Source: Variovorax paradoxus (GTDB taxonomy: Bacteria; Pseudomonadota; Gammaproteobacteria; Burkholderiales; Burkholderiaceae_C). From it: DNA of 64,000 bases. The DNA lies in the NCBI RefSeq assembly GCF_018614875.1, contig NZ_JAGGNW010000026.1, forward strand, positions 1 through 64,000, written 5' to 3'. Shown one piece after another: positions 8,919 to 17,574 of this stretch. Numbering within the stretch: position 1 is the first letter of the stretch; the number at the start of each line of letters is the position of its first letter. The notes under the pieces are model-generated. The model worked only from the letters and a program-made list of their open reading frames with translations. It made no database searches and was not told where the DNA came from. The translations under genes were made by a program, and so were the position numbers.

Positions 8919-11174
8919 ATGAGCGCGGTTGCCAAACATCAGTCCCATGCCCCCAGGGGCACGCCCAAGCCGAGTCCGGCGGCGCTGAACGCGGCTGCCG
9001 CAAGCTTTGCTGCGCTGACTGCGAGGCTCGACTACCTGAGCCCCGAAGACACCGAACTGGTCCGCCGCGCCTACCGCTTTGCCGACGAAGCCCACCTGGG
9101 CCAGTTGCGCAACAGCGGCGAGCCGTACATCACCCACCCCATTGCCGTGGCGGCGCAATGCGCCGAATGGAAGCTCGACGCGCAGGCGCTCATGGCCGCG
9201 CTGCTGCATGATGCCATCGAAGACTGCGGGGTCACCAAGCCCGAGCTGATCGAGCGCTTCGGCGCGCCGGTTGCGGAGCTGGTCGACGGGCTCACCAAGC
9301 TGGACAAGCTGCAGTTCAATACCCGCGAGGAAAACCAGGCCGAATCGTTCCGCAAGATGCTGCTGGCCATGGCGCGCGACGTGCGTGTCATTCTGGTCAA
9401 GCTGGCCGACCGCACGCACAACATGCGCACGCTCGATGATGCGCCGCGTGAAAAATGGGCCCGCATTTCGCGCGAAACGCTCGAGATCTATGCACCCATC
9501 GCGCATCGGCTGGGGTTGAACCAGACGTATCGCGAACTGCAGGAACTCTCGTTCCGCCATCTGAAGCCCTGGCGCTACGCTACCTTGTCCAAGGCCGTGG
9601 CCAAGGCGCGGGGACGCCGCCGCGACCTGATCCAGAAGGTGCAGCGCGAAGTCGAGGCCGCCTTTGCGGGCGCCAACATGACGCTGCGCATTGCAGGACG
9701 CGAAAAAACGCTCTATTCGATCTACCGCAAGATGGAAGAAAAGCATCTGAGCTTCGCCCAGGTGACCGACATCTACGGCTTTCGCCTGATCGTGCCGAAC
9801 GTGATTGCCTGCTACACCGGCCTGGGCATCCTGCACCAGATGTACAAGCCGCTGCCGGGCAAGTTCAAGGACCACATCGCCATCGCCAAGCTCAACGGCT
9901 ACCAGTCGCTGCACACCACGCTGGTGGGCCCGGCGGGCGTGAATGTGGAGTTCCAGCTGCGCACCGAAGCCATGCACGTGGTGGCCGAATCCGGCGTGGC
10001 GGCGCACTGGCTCTACAAGGCCGCCGAACCGAATGCGGCCAGCAACGACAGGCTCGGCACCAAGTGGCTGCAGTCGCTGCTCGACATCCAGGACGAAACC
10101 CGCGACGCCGCCGAATTCTGGGACCACGTCAAGGTCGACCTGTTTCCGGACGCGGTTTACGTCTTCACGCCCAAGAGCCAGATCCTGGCGCTGCCGCGCG
10201 GCGCCACGGTGGTTGACTTTGCCTACGCCATCCACAGCAACATCGGCGACCACACATCCGCAGCACGCATCAACGGCGACCAGGTGCCGTTGCGCACGGA
10301 GCTCAAGAACGGAGACGTGGTCGAGGTCATCACCGCGCCCGTGTCGACGCCCAATCCCGCATGGCTCGGCTTTGTGCGAACCGGGCGTGCACGCTCCAAG
10401 ATCCGCCACTACCTGAAGACGCTGGCCCATGCCGAATCCGAAGGCCTGGGCGAAAAGCTGCTGGCCCAGGCGCTGCGCGCCGAAGGTCTCAGCAAGCTGC
10501 CGGCCGACGATGCAGAACACCAGGCGCTGTGGGAAAAACTGCTGCGCTTCACGGGCAACCGGGCCCGCGCCGAACTGCTGACCGACATCGGCCTCGGCAA
10601 GCGGATTGCCAGCATCGTGGCAAAGCGGCTCGTGGCCATGCTGTCCGAACTCGGTGAGCGGCCCGATGCGCTGCTGCTGAGCCGCGAGCGCTTCATCTCG
10701 CATGAAACCATTTCCCAGGGCGCCGTCACGCTTGATGGCAGCGAGAACTCGTCGGTCCGCTTTGCACTGTGCTGCCGGCCGATTCCGGGCGACGAGATCG
10801 TCGGCTACCTCGGGCATGGCGAAGGCCTGGTCGTGCATACCGAGTCCTGCGGTGTCGGCCAGCGCCTGCGCCACAAGGACAGCGAGCGCTTTTTCGCGGT
10901 CGAATGGGCGGACGAACCGACCCGCACCTTCGAAACCGGCGTGGTCATTACCGTGCGAAACGACAAGGGCGTGCTGGCGCGTGTGGCCGCGACCCTGGCG
11001 GACGCCGAAGCCGACATCACGCATGTCGAAATGGCCGATGAAACGCCGCAGGATTCGACCGACCTGCGCTTCGTGATTGCCGTGCGCGACCGAAGCCACC
11101 TCGACAGCGTGCTGCGCTCCGCCCGGCGCACGGCCTCGGTGCTGACTGCCGCGAGAACGGTTCCCGCGCCCTGA
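8919..11174 (+). CDS. Bifunctional (p)ppGpp synthetase/hydrolase (Rel/SpoT)
   Basis: A 751-residue alarmone enzyme. Domains in order: HD hydrolase (HPIAVAAQCAEWKLDAQAL, LLHDAIEDCG, DRTHNMRTLDDAPREK; residues about 60-200), synthetase (GREKTLYSIYRKM, DIYGFRLIV, KDHIAIAKLNGYQSLHT), TGS (VYVFTPKSQILALPRGATVVDFAYAIH) and a C-terminal ACT domain (ETGVVITVRNDKGVLARVA). An intact HD motif (H..HD..ED) predicts hydrolase activity, so this is SpoT-like rather than the synthetase-only RelA. The ATG at 8919 (MSAVAKHQSH) is chosen; the open frame runs further upstream through the rpoZ terminator, which is not plausible coding sequence. rpoZ adjacency is classical. Confidence 0.95.
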   Translation: MSAVAKHQSHAPRGTPKPSPAALNAAAASFAALTARLDYLSPEDTELVRRAYRFADEAHLGQLRNSGEPYITHPIAVAAQCAEWKLDAQALMAALLHDAIEDCGVTKPELIERFGAPVAELVDGLTKLDKLQFNTREENQAESFRKMLLAMARDVRVILVKLADRTHNMRTLDDAPREKWARISRETLEIYAPIAHRLGLNQTYRELQELSFRHLKPWRYATLSKAVAKARGRRRDLIQKVQREVEAAFAGANMTLRIAGREKTLYSIYRKMEEKHLSFAQVTDIYGFRLIVPNVIACYTGLGILHQMYKPLPGKFKDHIAIAKLNGYQSLHTTLVGPAGVNVEFQLRTEAMHVVAESGVAAHWLYKAAEPNAASNDRLGTKWLQSLLDIQDETRDAAEFWDHVKVDLFPDAVYVFTPKSQILALPRGATVVDFAYAIHSNIGDHTSAARINGDQVPLRTELKNGDVVEVITAPVSTPNPAWLGFVRTGRARSKIRHYLKTLAHAESEGLGEKLLAQALRAEGLSKLPADDAEHQALWEKLLRFTGNRARAELLTDIGLGKRIASIVAKRLVAMLSELGERPDALLLSRERFISHETISQGAVTLDGSENSSVRFALCCRPIPGDEIVGYLGHGEGLVVHTESCGVGQRLRHKDSERFFAVEWADEPTRTFETGVVITVRNDKGVLARVAATLADAEADITHVEMADETPQDSTDLRFVIAVRDRSHLDSVLRSARRTASVLTAARTVPAP

Positions 11175-11190
11175 CCTGAAGGCGGGAAAA

Positions 11191-11787
11191 CTACAGTGCC
11201 GGACCCGAACCGGGCGCCGGGTAGCTGACGGACAGCAGTTCGATCTCATGCGCACCGCCCGGCGTCACGAGCTTCACCACGTCACCCTCGCGCGACTTGA
11301 GCAGCGCGCGGGCAATCGGAGAAATCCAGCTGACCTGTGATTGGGCGCTGTCGGCCTCATCGATGCCCAGGATCGTCACGCTGCGTTCGTCGCCGGTCTC
11401 GTCGACATAGCGCACCGTCGCGCCAAAGAAAACCTGATCGCTGCCATGATGGACCGAGGGGTCGGTCACTTCGGCGATTTCGAGCCGCTTGGTGAGAAAA
11501 CGGATGCGCCGATCGATTTCCCGCAGGCGCTTCTTGCCGTAGAGATAGTCGCCATTCTCGGAACGGTCGCCGTTCTTGGCGGCCCAGTGCACGGCTTCGA
11601 CGACCTTCGGGCGCTCTTCGTCCATGAGATGAAGCAATTCGTCGCGCAGCCGGGCATAGCCGGCGGGCGTGATGTAGTTCTTGCTGCCGCTGGGCAACGC
11701 GGGGACAGCGCTTTCGCCGCTGTCGTCGTCGCCGTCGGTGTCGGTTTCCTTGGTGAATGCTTTGCTCAACGTAGAACCTCTGGTCAT
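11191..11787 (-). CDS. greB: Transcript cleavage factor GreB
   Basis: A 198-residue factor that rescues backtracked RNA polymerase by stimulating transcript cleavage. The coiled-coil finger is clear (YARLRDELLHLMDEERPKVV, NGDRSENGDYLYGKKRLREIDRRIRFLTKRLE), with acidic residues at the hairpin tip, and the globular C-terminal domain ends in a typical SPIARALLKSREGD. An acidic N-terminal extension (DTDGDDDSGES) precedes it. The ATG at 11787 has a close AGAAGG; a TTG at 11769 would give (M)SKAFTKE, preceded by AGAGG at 7 bases, and may be the true start. It lies 7 bp downstream of the sulfotransferase gene, same strand. Confidence 0.93.
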   Translation of the reverse strand: MTRGSTLSKAFTKETDTDGDDDSGESAVPALPSGSKNYITPAGYARLRDELLHLMDEERPKVVEAVHWAAKNGDRSENGDYLYGKKRLREIDRRIRFLTKRLEIAEVTDPSVHHGSDQVFFGATVRYVDETGDERSVTILGIDEADSAQSQVSWISPIARALLKSREGDVVKLVTPGGAHEIELLSVSYPAPGSGPAL

Positions 11788-11794
11788 TGCCTTC

Positions 11795-12838
11795 TCATCG
11801 TATCTTCAGCATTCGCGACAGAGCCCGCAGGGGCGCCGTCGCGCGCCACGAATTCGACGCCCGCACGGCAATGCATTGCGCTTCCAGGTGCGAGGCCCTC
11901 AATCCCAGGCGCTCCAGATTCTGCGTGAGAGCGGCCTGGCTGCGCAGGGATTCGTCCAGTTCACGTCTGCAAGCCTCGCCATTGGCGATCGCCTCGTCCA
12001 ATTCCCGCTGGCGTTCAGCGCGGCCGGCAATGGCCTCGTCCAGTTTTCGCTGGAGAACCGCGCGCTCGGACACTGCCTTGTCCAGTTCACGCTTGATCGC
12101 CACGCGGTCCAATGTGGCCTGGGAGGGAAATTCGATGCCGGGGGCCTGCGTGCGGGGCTCTTGCGGGCGCGGGCCCGCAGTGTGCGCGGCAAGTTCCCTG
12201 CCCACGCGAACTTTCGCCGGCACCGCCGTCTCGCGGTGGGCCGACAGTGCTCGCTCCCTGTCGACTTTCGCACCGATGACCGGATGCAACTTGTCGTAGA
12301 GGTAGTCGGGGTCCTCGACCAGGCGCGGGAAGTCGAGCATCACCAGCGGCACGTCGTATTTGACCAGCGTGTGCATCAATTCATGAAAGCCCAGTGCAAG
12401 AAGACGCGCTTCGTCGATCGGATTGAGCGAATAGACGATGCCGCCCGGTGTCGTCCCCCAGGACTCCCAAAGCCGGCAGTCATCCGGGAGTCCTTCCACT
12501 GCATACCGCGCGCGCAACTCGTTGACCACACGGCTAGTGGAAGCCTCCACGATGCTGCGCATCGGAAAGATCACCGCGTCGAGCACGATGGACGGATCCG
12601 CGAGCAGGCGCGTGGCATACGCGTACAGCCAGGGCGACTTCACGACATACGGCAGGTCGGGGTTGTCGAACGGCAGGTCCTCGAGGCCCGCGTTGGCGTC
12701 CTCGTTGTAGGTATTCGCTGCCGGGTGCCTGGCAAGGTGCGTGTCCAGCCCGCAAGCCGCCAGGTACTGAACCAGGAAAGTCGTGCCGGCGCGCCCCGTC
12801 CCGGCAATCATCAGGTGGTTTTTTCTTGCGGATGTCAT
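11795..12838 (-). CDS. Sulfotransferase with C-terminal coiled coil
   Basis: A 347-residue protein. The N-terminus HLMIAGTGRAGTTFLVQYLA (from residue 7) is a PAPS-binding P-loop of sulfotransferases, followed by VVKSPWLYAYA (5'-PSB region) and an IFPMRSI segment in the place of the 3'-phosphate-binding R/S. From about residue 245 to 325 there is a heptad coiled coil of repeated RELDEAI-type units, and the protein ends NSWRATAPLRALSRMLK, an SWRxTxPLR tail seen at the ends of coiled coils in bacterial polysaccharide glycosyltransferases. Start ATG at 12838 overlaps the cysC stop (ATGA), so PAPS production and use are coupled. The acceptor is unknown; a cell-surface glycan or glycolipid is inferred. 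Confidence 0.82.
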   Translation of the reverse strand: MTSARKNHLMIAGTGRAGTTFLVQYLAACGLDTHLARHPAANTYNEDANAGLEDLPFDNPDLPYVVKSPWLYAYATRLLADPSIVLDAVIFPMRSIVEASTSRVVNELRARYAVEGLPDDCRLWESWGTTPGGIVYSLNPIDEARLLALGFHELMHTLVKYDVPLVMLDFPRLVEDPDYLYDKLHPVIGAKVDRERALSAHRETAVPAKVRVGRELAAHTAGPRPQEPRTQAPGIEFPSQATLDRVAIKRELDKAVSERAVLQRKLDEAIAGRAERQRELDEAIANGEACRRELDESLRSQAALTQNLERLGLRASHLEAQCIAVRASNSWRATAPLRALSRMLKIR

Positions 12839-13419
12839 TCGTGCAGCATGCGGGTTGTCGCCGATCCTTCCAGCGAAGCCATGATCTGCCCGACCACGGC
12901 CGAGACATCGCACTTGGAAGTGTCGACCGTGAGAGCGGGGTTTGCCGGGGCTTCGAAGATGTCGGACACCCCCGTAAAGCGCGCAATCTCGCCCTGCCGC
13001 GCTCGCGCATACATCCTCTTGGGATCGCGCTGCTCGCAGACTGCCAAGGGCGCATGCACGAAGACCTCGTGATACGACGGGCCAACGATCGAGCGCGCGA
13101 GGTCCCTGAGCGCTTGCAGCGGAGAAACGACCGCAACGATCGCCACGATTCCTTGCTCGCTCAACAGCCGCGCAATATGCGCGATGCGACGAATGTTTTC
13201 GTGGCGGTCTTCCGGGCTGAAGCCGAGCTCTCGGTTCAGTCCCTTGCGAACCTCATCTCCATCCAGCCTCACGGAGCCGAGGCCTCTCGCCCGCATCAAA
13301 GGCTGCAAGGCGGCTGCAATGGTGGACTTTCCCGCGCCGGACAACCCGGTGAGCCAAACGACGGGAGGCGGCCGCGATGGTACTGACGAGGGGTGGCGCT
13401 CTGAATTCTGGTCAAGCAT
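12835..13419 (-). CDS. cysC: Adenylylsulfate (APS) kinase
   Basis: A 194-residue kinase phosphorylating APS to PAPS. Motifs: P-loop VVWLTGLSGAGKSTIAAAL (about residues 20-38), VRLDGDEVRKGLNRELGF, ENIRRIAHIARLL, VVSPLQALRDLAR, APLAVCEQRDPKRMYARARQ and FTGVSDIFEAPANPAL. The ATG at 13419 (MLDQNSE) is chosen over an upstream GTG (13494) whose extension shows no conservation; no clear Shine-Dalgarno is seen. It is coupled to the sulfotransferase by ATGA. No CysD/CysN or assimilatory reductase gene is nearby, so the job is more likely sulfate-donor supply for sulfation than cysteine synthesis. Confidence 0.93.
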   Translation of the reverse strand: MLDQNSERHPSSVPSRPPPVVWLTGLSGAGKSTIAAALQPLMRARGLGSVRLDGDEVRKGLNRELGFSPEDRHENIRRIAHIARLLSEQGIVAIVAVVSPLQALRDLARSIVGPSYHEVFVHAPLAVCEQRDPKRMYARARQGEIARFTGVSDIFEAPANPALTVDTSKCDVSAVVGQIMASLEGSATTRMLHE

Positions 13420-13650
13420 TGAAAAACAGATCTGTCCGGGCGCGGCTTCCCAGGAGCCTGCTCGCCCAGTGTGAAAGAAGACGAAGGTTCTCACGCGACC
13501 CGCTTTCTTCGAGCCTCCCCACAGTCAATGGCAAGAATGCCTCGATGACGCTCGAAGGTCGAGCGCACGTGATGCAAGGAGATCGATCGCATCGAATCGG
13601 GTATTGCTTGTGATCTCGTTGAACGGAAAAAATTCCGCAGAGAGCCGCGC
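13420..13650. other. Intergenic region upstream of cysC
   Basis: About 230 bases between cysC and the tRNA-Arg terminator. No credible gene is seen on either strand. It should hold the promoter of the cysC-sulfotransferase(-greB) unit, but no convincing -35/-10 pair was recognised. Confidence 0.5.
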
Positions 13651-13689
13651 AAAAGAAAAAGGGTTAGGACACGTAATGTCCTAACCCTT
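13651..13689 (-). terminator. Strong Rho-independent terminator after tRNA-Arg
   Basis: A perfect 13-bp stem (AAGGGTTAGGACA at 13659-13671 with its complement at 13677-13689) and a 5-base loop, followed on the minus strand by a T-rich run (TTTTCTTTT). It lies 7 bp downstream of the tRNA-Arg CCA end. Confidence 0.93.
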
Positions 13690-13696
13690 CAAAGAG

Positions 13697-13773
13697 TGGT
13701 GCGGCTGGCAGGAATTGAACCCACGACCCCTTGGTTCGTAGCCAAGTACTCTATCCAACTGAGCTACAGCCGC
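13697..13773 (-). tRNA. tRNA-Arg(ACG)
   Basis: The minus strand folds as a 77-base class I tRNA: acceptor GCGGCTG/CAGCCGC, D arm AGCTCAGTTGGATAGAGTA, anticodon loop CTACGAA giving ACG (wobble A is deaminated to I34 in bacteria), T arm GGGTTCAATTCC and encoded CCA. A TATAAT lies 11 bases upstream. Confidence 0.96.
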
Positions 13774-13783
13774 ACAGCTAGCG

Positions 13784-13789
13784 ATTATA
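13784..13789 (-). promoter_or_regulatory. -10 box of tRNA-Arg
   Basis: On the minus strand TATAAT lies 11-16 bases before the first tRNA base. No good -35 was found at 16-18 bp. Confidence 0.55.
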
Positions 13790-13836
13790 GCATCCATTTT
13801 TGGGCCCCGAAGATCGGGTTGGAAATGAATGCCAAG

Positions 13837-13913
<77 letters not shown>

Positions 13914-13945
13914 ACGAGAGACCACGATTCTATTCGCGGCGTTGC

Positions 13946-14953
13946 CTACTTGCGGTGGCTCAGCGCGTTGCTGACCAGCCGCGAGGTGATGTCCACGATC
14001 TGGATCATGCGTTCGTAGGGCATCCGGGTGGGCCCGATGACGCCGAGCGTGCCCACCACCTGCCCATCCACTTCGTAGTTGGCGCTGACGATGGAGAGCT
14101 CCTCGAACGGCACCACCTGGCTTTCGCCGCCGATGAAGATGCGCACGCCCTCGGCCTTGCTCGACACGTCGAGCAGCCGCATCAGCTGTGCCTTCTGCTC
14201 GAACAGCTCGAAGGCACGGCGCAGCTGGCCCATGTCGCTCGAAAAATCGGTGACGGAAAGCAGGTTGCGCTCGCCGGAAATCACGACGTCGTCTTCCTGC
14301 GCCTCGGTGAGCACCTCGGAACTGACCTTGACCGCCGCCTGCATCAGCGCGGCAATTTCGCCGCGCAGTTTTTCGACTTCGGACTGGAGACGGTCGCGCA
14401 CCTGCTCGATGGTCAGGCCCGCATAGTGGGCATTGATGTAGTTCGATGCCTCCACCAACTGCGATTGCGAATAGTCGGCCTCGGGAAAGATCACCCGGTT
14501 CTGCACGTCGCCATCGGGCGAGACGATGATCACCAGCAGCCGCCGGTCCGAAAGCTTCAGGAACTCGATCTGCTTGAAGACCGAAGCCCGCCGCGGCGCC
14601 ATGACGACGCCGACGAACTGCGACAGGTTGGACAGCAGGTTGGCCGCGTTGGCAATCACCTTCTGCGGCTGGTCGGGCGCAAGGCTCGGTGTGCTCATCT
14701 GCTCGCGCTGCGCCGTGAGCATGGTGTCGACGAACAGCCGGTAGCCGCGAGCGGTGGGAATGCGTCCGGCCGAGGTGTGCGGACTGGCGATCAGCCCCAG
14801 CCCCTCGAGGTCCGACATGACGTTCCGGATGGTCGCGGGAGACAGGTCCAACCCCGGGGCGCGCGACAAAGTCCGCGACCCGACCGGCTGGCCTTCGGCG
14901 ATATACCGCTCGACCAGCGTCTTGAGGAGCAACTTGGCACGGTCGTCGAGCAT
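13946..14953 (-). CDS. hrcA: Heat-inducible transcription repressor HrcA
   Basis: A 335-residue repressor that binds CIRCE operators (TTAGCACTC-N9-GAGTGCTAA) and is inactivated during heat stress through GroEL titration. The N-terminal winged helix is plain: LLLKTLVERYIAEGQPVGS, DLSPATIRNVMSDLEGLGL and HTSAGRIPTARGYRLFVD. The C-terminal GAF-like and dimerisation regions follow (GVIGPTRMPYERMI). It diverges from nadK across only 28 bp. A CIRCE site is present in this same window upstream of rpoH. Confidence 0.96.
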   Translation of the reverse strand: MLDDRAKLLLKTLVERYIAEGQPVGSRTLSRAPGLDLSPATIRNVMSDLEGLGLIASPHTSAGRIPTARGYRLFVDTMLTAQREQMSTPSLAPDQPQKVIANAANLLSNLSQFVGVVMAPRRASVFKQIEFLKLSDRRLLVIIVSPDGDVQNRVIFPEADYSQSQLVEASNYINAHYAGLTIEQVRDRLQSEVEKLRGEIAALMQAAVKVSSEVLTEAQEDDVVISGERNLLSVTDFSSDMGQLRRAFELFEQKAQLMRLLDVSSKAEGVRIFIGGESQVVPFEELSIVSANYEVDGQVVGTLGVIGPTRMPYERMIQIVDITSRLVSNALSHRK

Positions 14954-14981
14954 TGCAAGATTTTAGTGTTGTAATTTGTAG
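14954..14981. promoter_or_regulatory. 28-bp AT-rich hrcA/nadK divergent spacer
   Basis: The spacer is strikingly AT-rich for this genome (AAGATTTTAGTGTTGTAATT in the middle). No Shine-Dalgarno precedes the nadK ATG. Promoter elements for either gene must overlap the other gene or the messages are nearly leaderless. Confidence 0.5.
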
Positions 14982-15893
14982 ATGACCTCCCGCTTTCGTC
15001 ACGTCGCGCTGATCGGCAAATACCAGGCTTCAGGCGCCCGGGCGCAGGCCGACGCCCGCGACGGCGTGATGGAAGATATCGGCGCCTTCCTGGAATCGCA
15101 AGGCTGCCAGGTGTTCGTCGAAAGATCGGCGGCCGAGGAAGCCGATGCGGACGCCAGCGTCGGCGGGCGCTATGAGCCGCTGAGCGTGGAGGAGATCGGC
15201 CAGCGCTGCGATCTTGGCCTGGTGGTGGGAGGCGACGGAACCATGCTGGGCATCGGCCGGCAGCTTGCGTGCTACGGCATTCCGCTGATCGGCATCAACC
15301 GCGGCCGGCTCGGATTCATCACCGACATCCCGCTCGACAACTACCAGGCCACGCTGATCCCGATGCTGGCCGGCGAATACGAGGAAGACCATCGCAGCCT
15401 CATGCATGCGCAGGTCATGCGCGACGGCGCATCGGTCTTCGATGCGCTGGCGATGAACGACGTGGTGGTCAACCGCGGCGCCACCTCGGGCATGGTCGAG
15501 CTGCGCGTTTCGGTCGGCCGGCATTTCGTGGCCAACCAGCGCGCCGACGGCCTGATCATCGCTTCGCCTACCGGTTCCACGGCCTACGCGCTGTCGGCCG
15601 GCGGGCCACTGCTGCATCCCGCGGTGCCGGGCTGGGTGCTGGTGCCCATTGCGCCGCACACGCTTTCGAACCGCCCCGTGCTGCTGCCCGACGCCGACGA
15701 GATCGTGATCGAACTGGTGGCCGGGCGCGACGCCAGCGCCAATTTCGACATGCAGTCATTGGCATCGCTCGCGATCGGCGATCGCGTGGTGGTGCGCCGC
15801 TCCGACTTCCGGGTGCGCTTTCTGCATCCGCGCGGATGGAGCTACTTCGACACGCTGCGCAAGAAACTCCATTGGAACGAAGGGGGCTCCTGA
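14982..15893 (+). CDS. nadK: NAD kinase
   Basis: A 303-residue enzyme phosphorylating NAD to NADP. Hallmarks: VVGGDGTMLGIGR (GGDG motif), GINRGRLGFITDIP, NDVVVNRG, ADGLIIASPTGSTAYALSAGGPLLHP and PIAPHTLSNRPVLLP. Start at 14982 (MTSRFRHVALIGKY) gives the usual betaproteobacterial length. It is followed one base later by recN, the common nadK-recN arrangement. Confidence 0.97.
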   Translation: MTSRFRHVALIGKYQASGARAQADARDGVMEDIGAFLESQGCQVFVERSAAEEADADASVGGRYEPLSVEEIGQRCDLGLVVGGDGTMLGIGRQLACYGIPLIGINRGRLGFITDIPLDNYQATLIPMLAGEYEEDHRSLMHAQVMRDGASVFDALAMNDVVVNRGATSGMVELRVSVGRHFVANQRADGLIIASPTGSTAYALSAGGPLLHPAVPGWVLVPIAPHTLSNRPVLLPDADEIVIELVAGRDASANFDMQSLASLAIGDRVVVRRSDFRVRFLHPRGWSYFDTLRKKLHWNEGGS

Positions 15894-15894
15894 A

Positions 15895-17574
15895 ATGGCG
15901 CTGCGACGCATCGCATTGCGCGACTTCGTGATCGTGCGATCACTCGAACTCGACCTGTCGGCAGGCTTCACGGTATTGACCGGCGAGACCGGCGCGGGCA
16001 AATCGATATTGATCGATGCGCTTCAACTGGCGCTCGGCAACCGGGCCGACGCGGGCGCGGTGCGCGAAGGCGCCGAACGGCTCGACGTCAGCGCCGAGTT
16101 CGATGCCGACCCGGCGCTCGCAGCCTGGCTCGACGAGGGCGGATTCGAAAACGGCGACGCCCTGCTGCTGCGCCGCACCGTCGACCTGCAAGGCCGCAGC
16201 CGCGGCTGGATCAATGGCAGCCCGGCCACCGCCACCCAGCTGCGCGAACTCGGCGACCGCCTGCTCGACATCCACGGCCAGCATGCCTGGCAAAGCCTGA
16301 CGCGCCCCGAGGCCGTACGGGGCCTGCTCGACGCCTATGCCGGCGTGCGCACCGATGCGCTGGACGCAGCCTGGCAGAGCTGGCGCCAGGCGCTTTCCGC
16401 GCTCGACCATGCGCGCTCGGCACAGGACTCCCTGCTGCGCGAACGCGAGCGGCTGCAATGGCAGATCGCCGAAGTCATGAAGCTGGCGCCGGGCGAAGGC
16501 GAATGGGAAGAGCTTTCGACCCACCACGCCCGCGTCTCCAATGCGCAGGCGCTCATCGATGCGGCGCAGGGCGCAAGCCAGGCGCTCGAAGACGACGACA
16601 GCGGCGCGCTCGCGGCACTGTCGCGCGCCCTCACCCTCTTGCAGAACTGCGAGCACATCGAGCCCGAGTTCCGCACGCTTGGCGAAGTGCTGGCCTCCAG
16701 CGTCGCGCAGGCTTCCGATGCCGCCCATACGCTGCACGGCTACCTGCGTGACGCCGAAGCCGATCCGCAGCGCCTGGCCGAGCTGGACGAGCGCATGGGC
16801 CTCTGGATGTCGCTCGCGCGGCGCTACAGGCGCACGCCGAACGATCTGCCGGCACTGCTGGCCGGCTGGCAGGCCGAGCTGAAGGCGCTCGATGCACAAA
16901 GCGATCTCGCAGGCCTCGAGCGCAACGAGCAAGGCGCGCAACAGGCCTACATGAAGGAAGCCAAGGCGCTCGCCAAGGCGCGCAAGCTGGCTGCCCCGCG
17001 CCTGGCCCAGGCAGTCACACAGGCGATGCAGGGGCTTGGCATGCAGGGCGGGCGCTTCGAGGTCGAGCTGCAGCCGCTGGCGCAGCCGGGCCGCGCCGGG
17101 CTCGAAGACGTCGCCTTTCTCGTGAGCGGCCATCCCGGAAGCACGCCGCGCCCCATCGGCAAGGTGGCGTCGGGCGGCGAACTCTCGCGCATCGCGCTGG
17201 CCATTGCGGTCACGACCAGCCAGCTCGGTGCCGCGCAGACGCTGATCTTCGACGAGGTCGATGCCGGCGTCGGCGGGGCCGTTGCCGAGACCGTGGGACG
17301 CCTCATGAAGCAGCTCGGGCGCGATCGCCAGGTGCTGGCGGTCACCCACCTGCCGCAGGTTGCCGCCTGCGCCGATCACCATCTGGTGGTGGCCAAGCGC
17401 CAGACGACCGCGGCCGGCCAGGACGGCCCGCGCACCGAAAGCGGCGTCTCGCGGCTCGACAGCGACAACCGTGCGCGCGAAATCGCCCGCATGCTCGGCG
17501 GCGAGAAGCTTTCGCAGACCTCGCTCGCGCATGCCCGCGAAATGCTCGGCCACAAGACTTCGGCGGCATTGTGA
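15895..17574 (+). CDS. recN: DNA repair ATPase RecN
   Basis: A 559-residue SMC-like protein for double-strand-break repair. The Walker A is in TGETGAGKSILIDALQLALG near the N-terminus; the C-terminal head has the signature ASGGELSRIALAIAV and Walker B LIFDEVDAGVGGAVAE, followed by QVLAVTHLPQVAACADHH. Coiled-coil arms occupy about residues 160-380. The stop overlaps the rapZ ATG (TGATG), and nadK precedes it directly, so nadK-recN-rapZ looks like one operon. Confidence 0.97.
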   Translation: MALRRIALRDFVIVRSLELDLSAGFTVLTGETGAGKSILIDALQLALGNRADAGAVREGAERLDVSAEFDADPALAAWLDEGGFENGDALLLRRTVDLQGRSRGWINGSPATATQLRELGDRLLDIHGQHAWQSLTRPEAVRGLLDAYAGVRTDALDAAWQSWRQALSALDHARSAQDSLLRERERLQWQIAEVMKLAPGEGEWEELSTHHARVSNAQALIDAAQGASQALEDDDSGALAALSRALTLLQNCEHIEPEFRTLGEVLASSVAQASDAAHTLHGYLRDAEADPQRLAELDERMGLWMSLARRYRRTPNDLPALLAGWQAELKALDAQSDLAGLERNEQGAQQAYMKEAKALAKARKLAAPRLAQAVTQAMQGLGMQGGRFEVELQPLAQPGRAGLEDVAFLVSGHPGSTPRPIGKVASGGELSRIALAIAVTTSQLGAAQTLIFDEVDAGVGGAVAETVGRLMKQLGRDRQVLAVTHLPQVAACADHHLVVAKRQTTAAGQDGPRTESGVSRLDSDNRAREIARMLGGEKLSQTSLAHAREMLGHKTSAAL

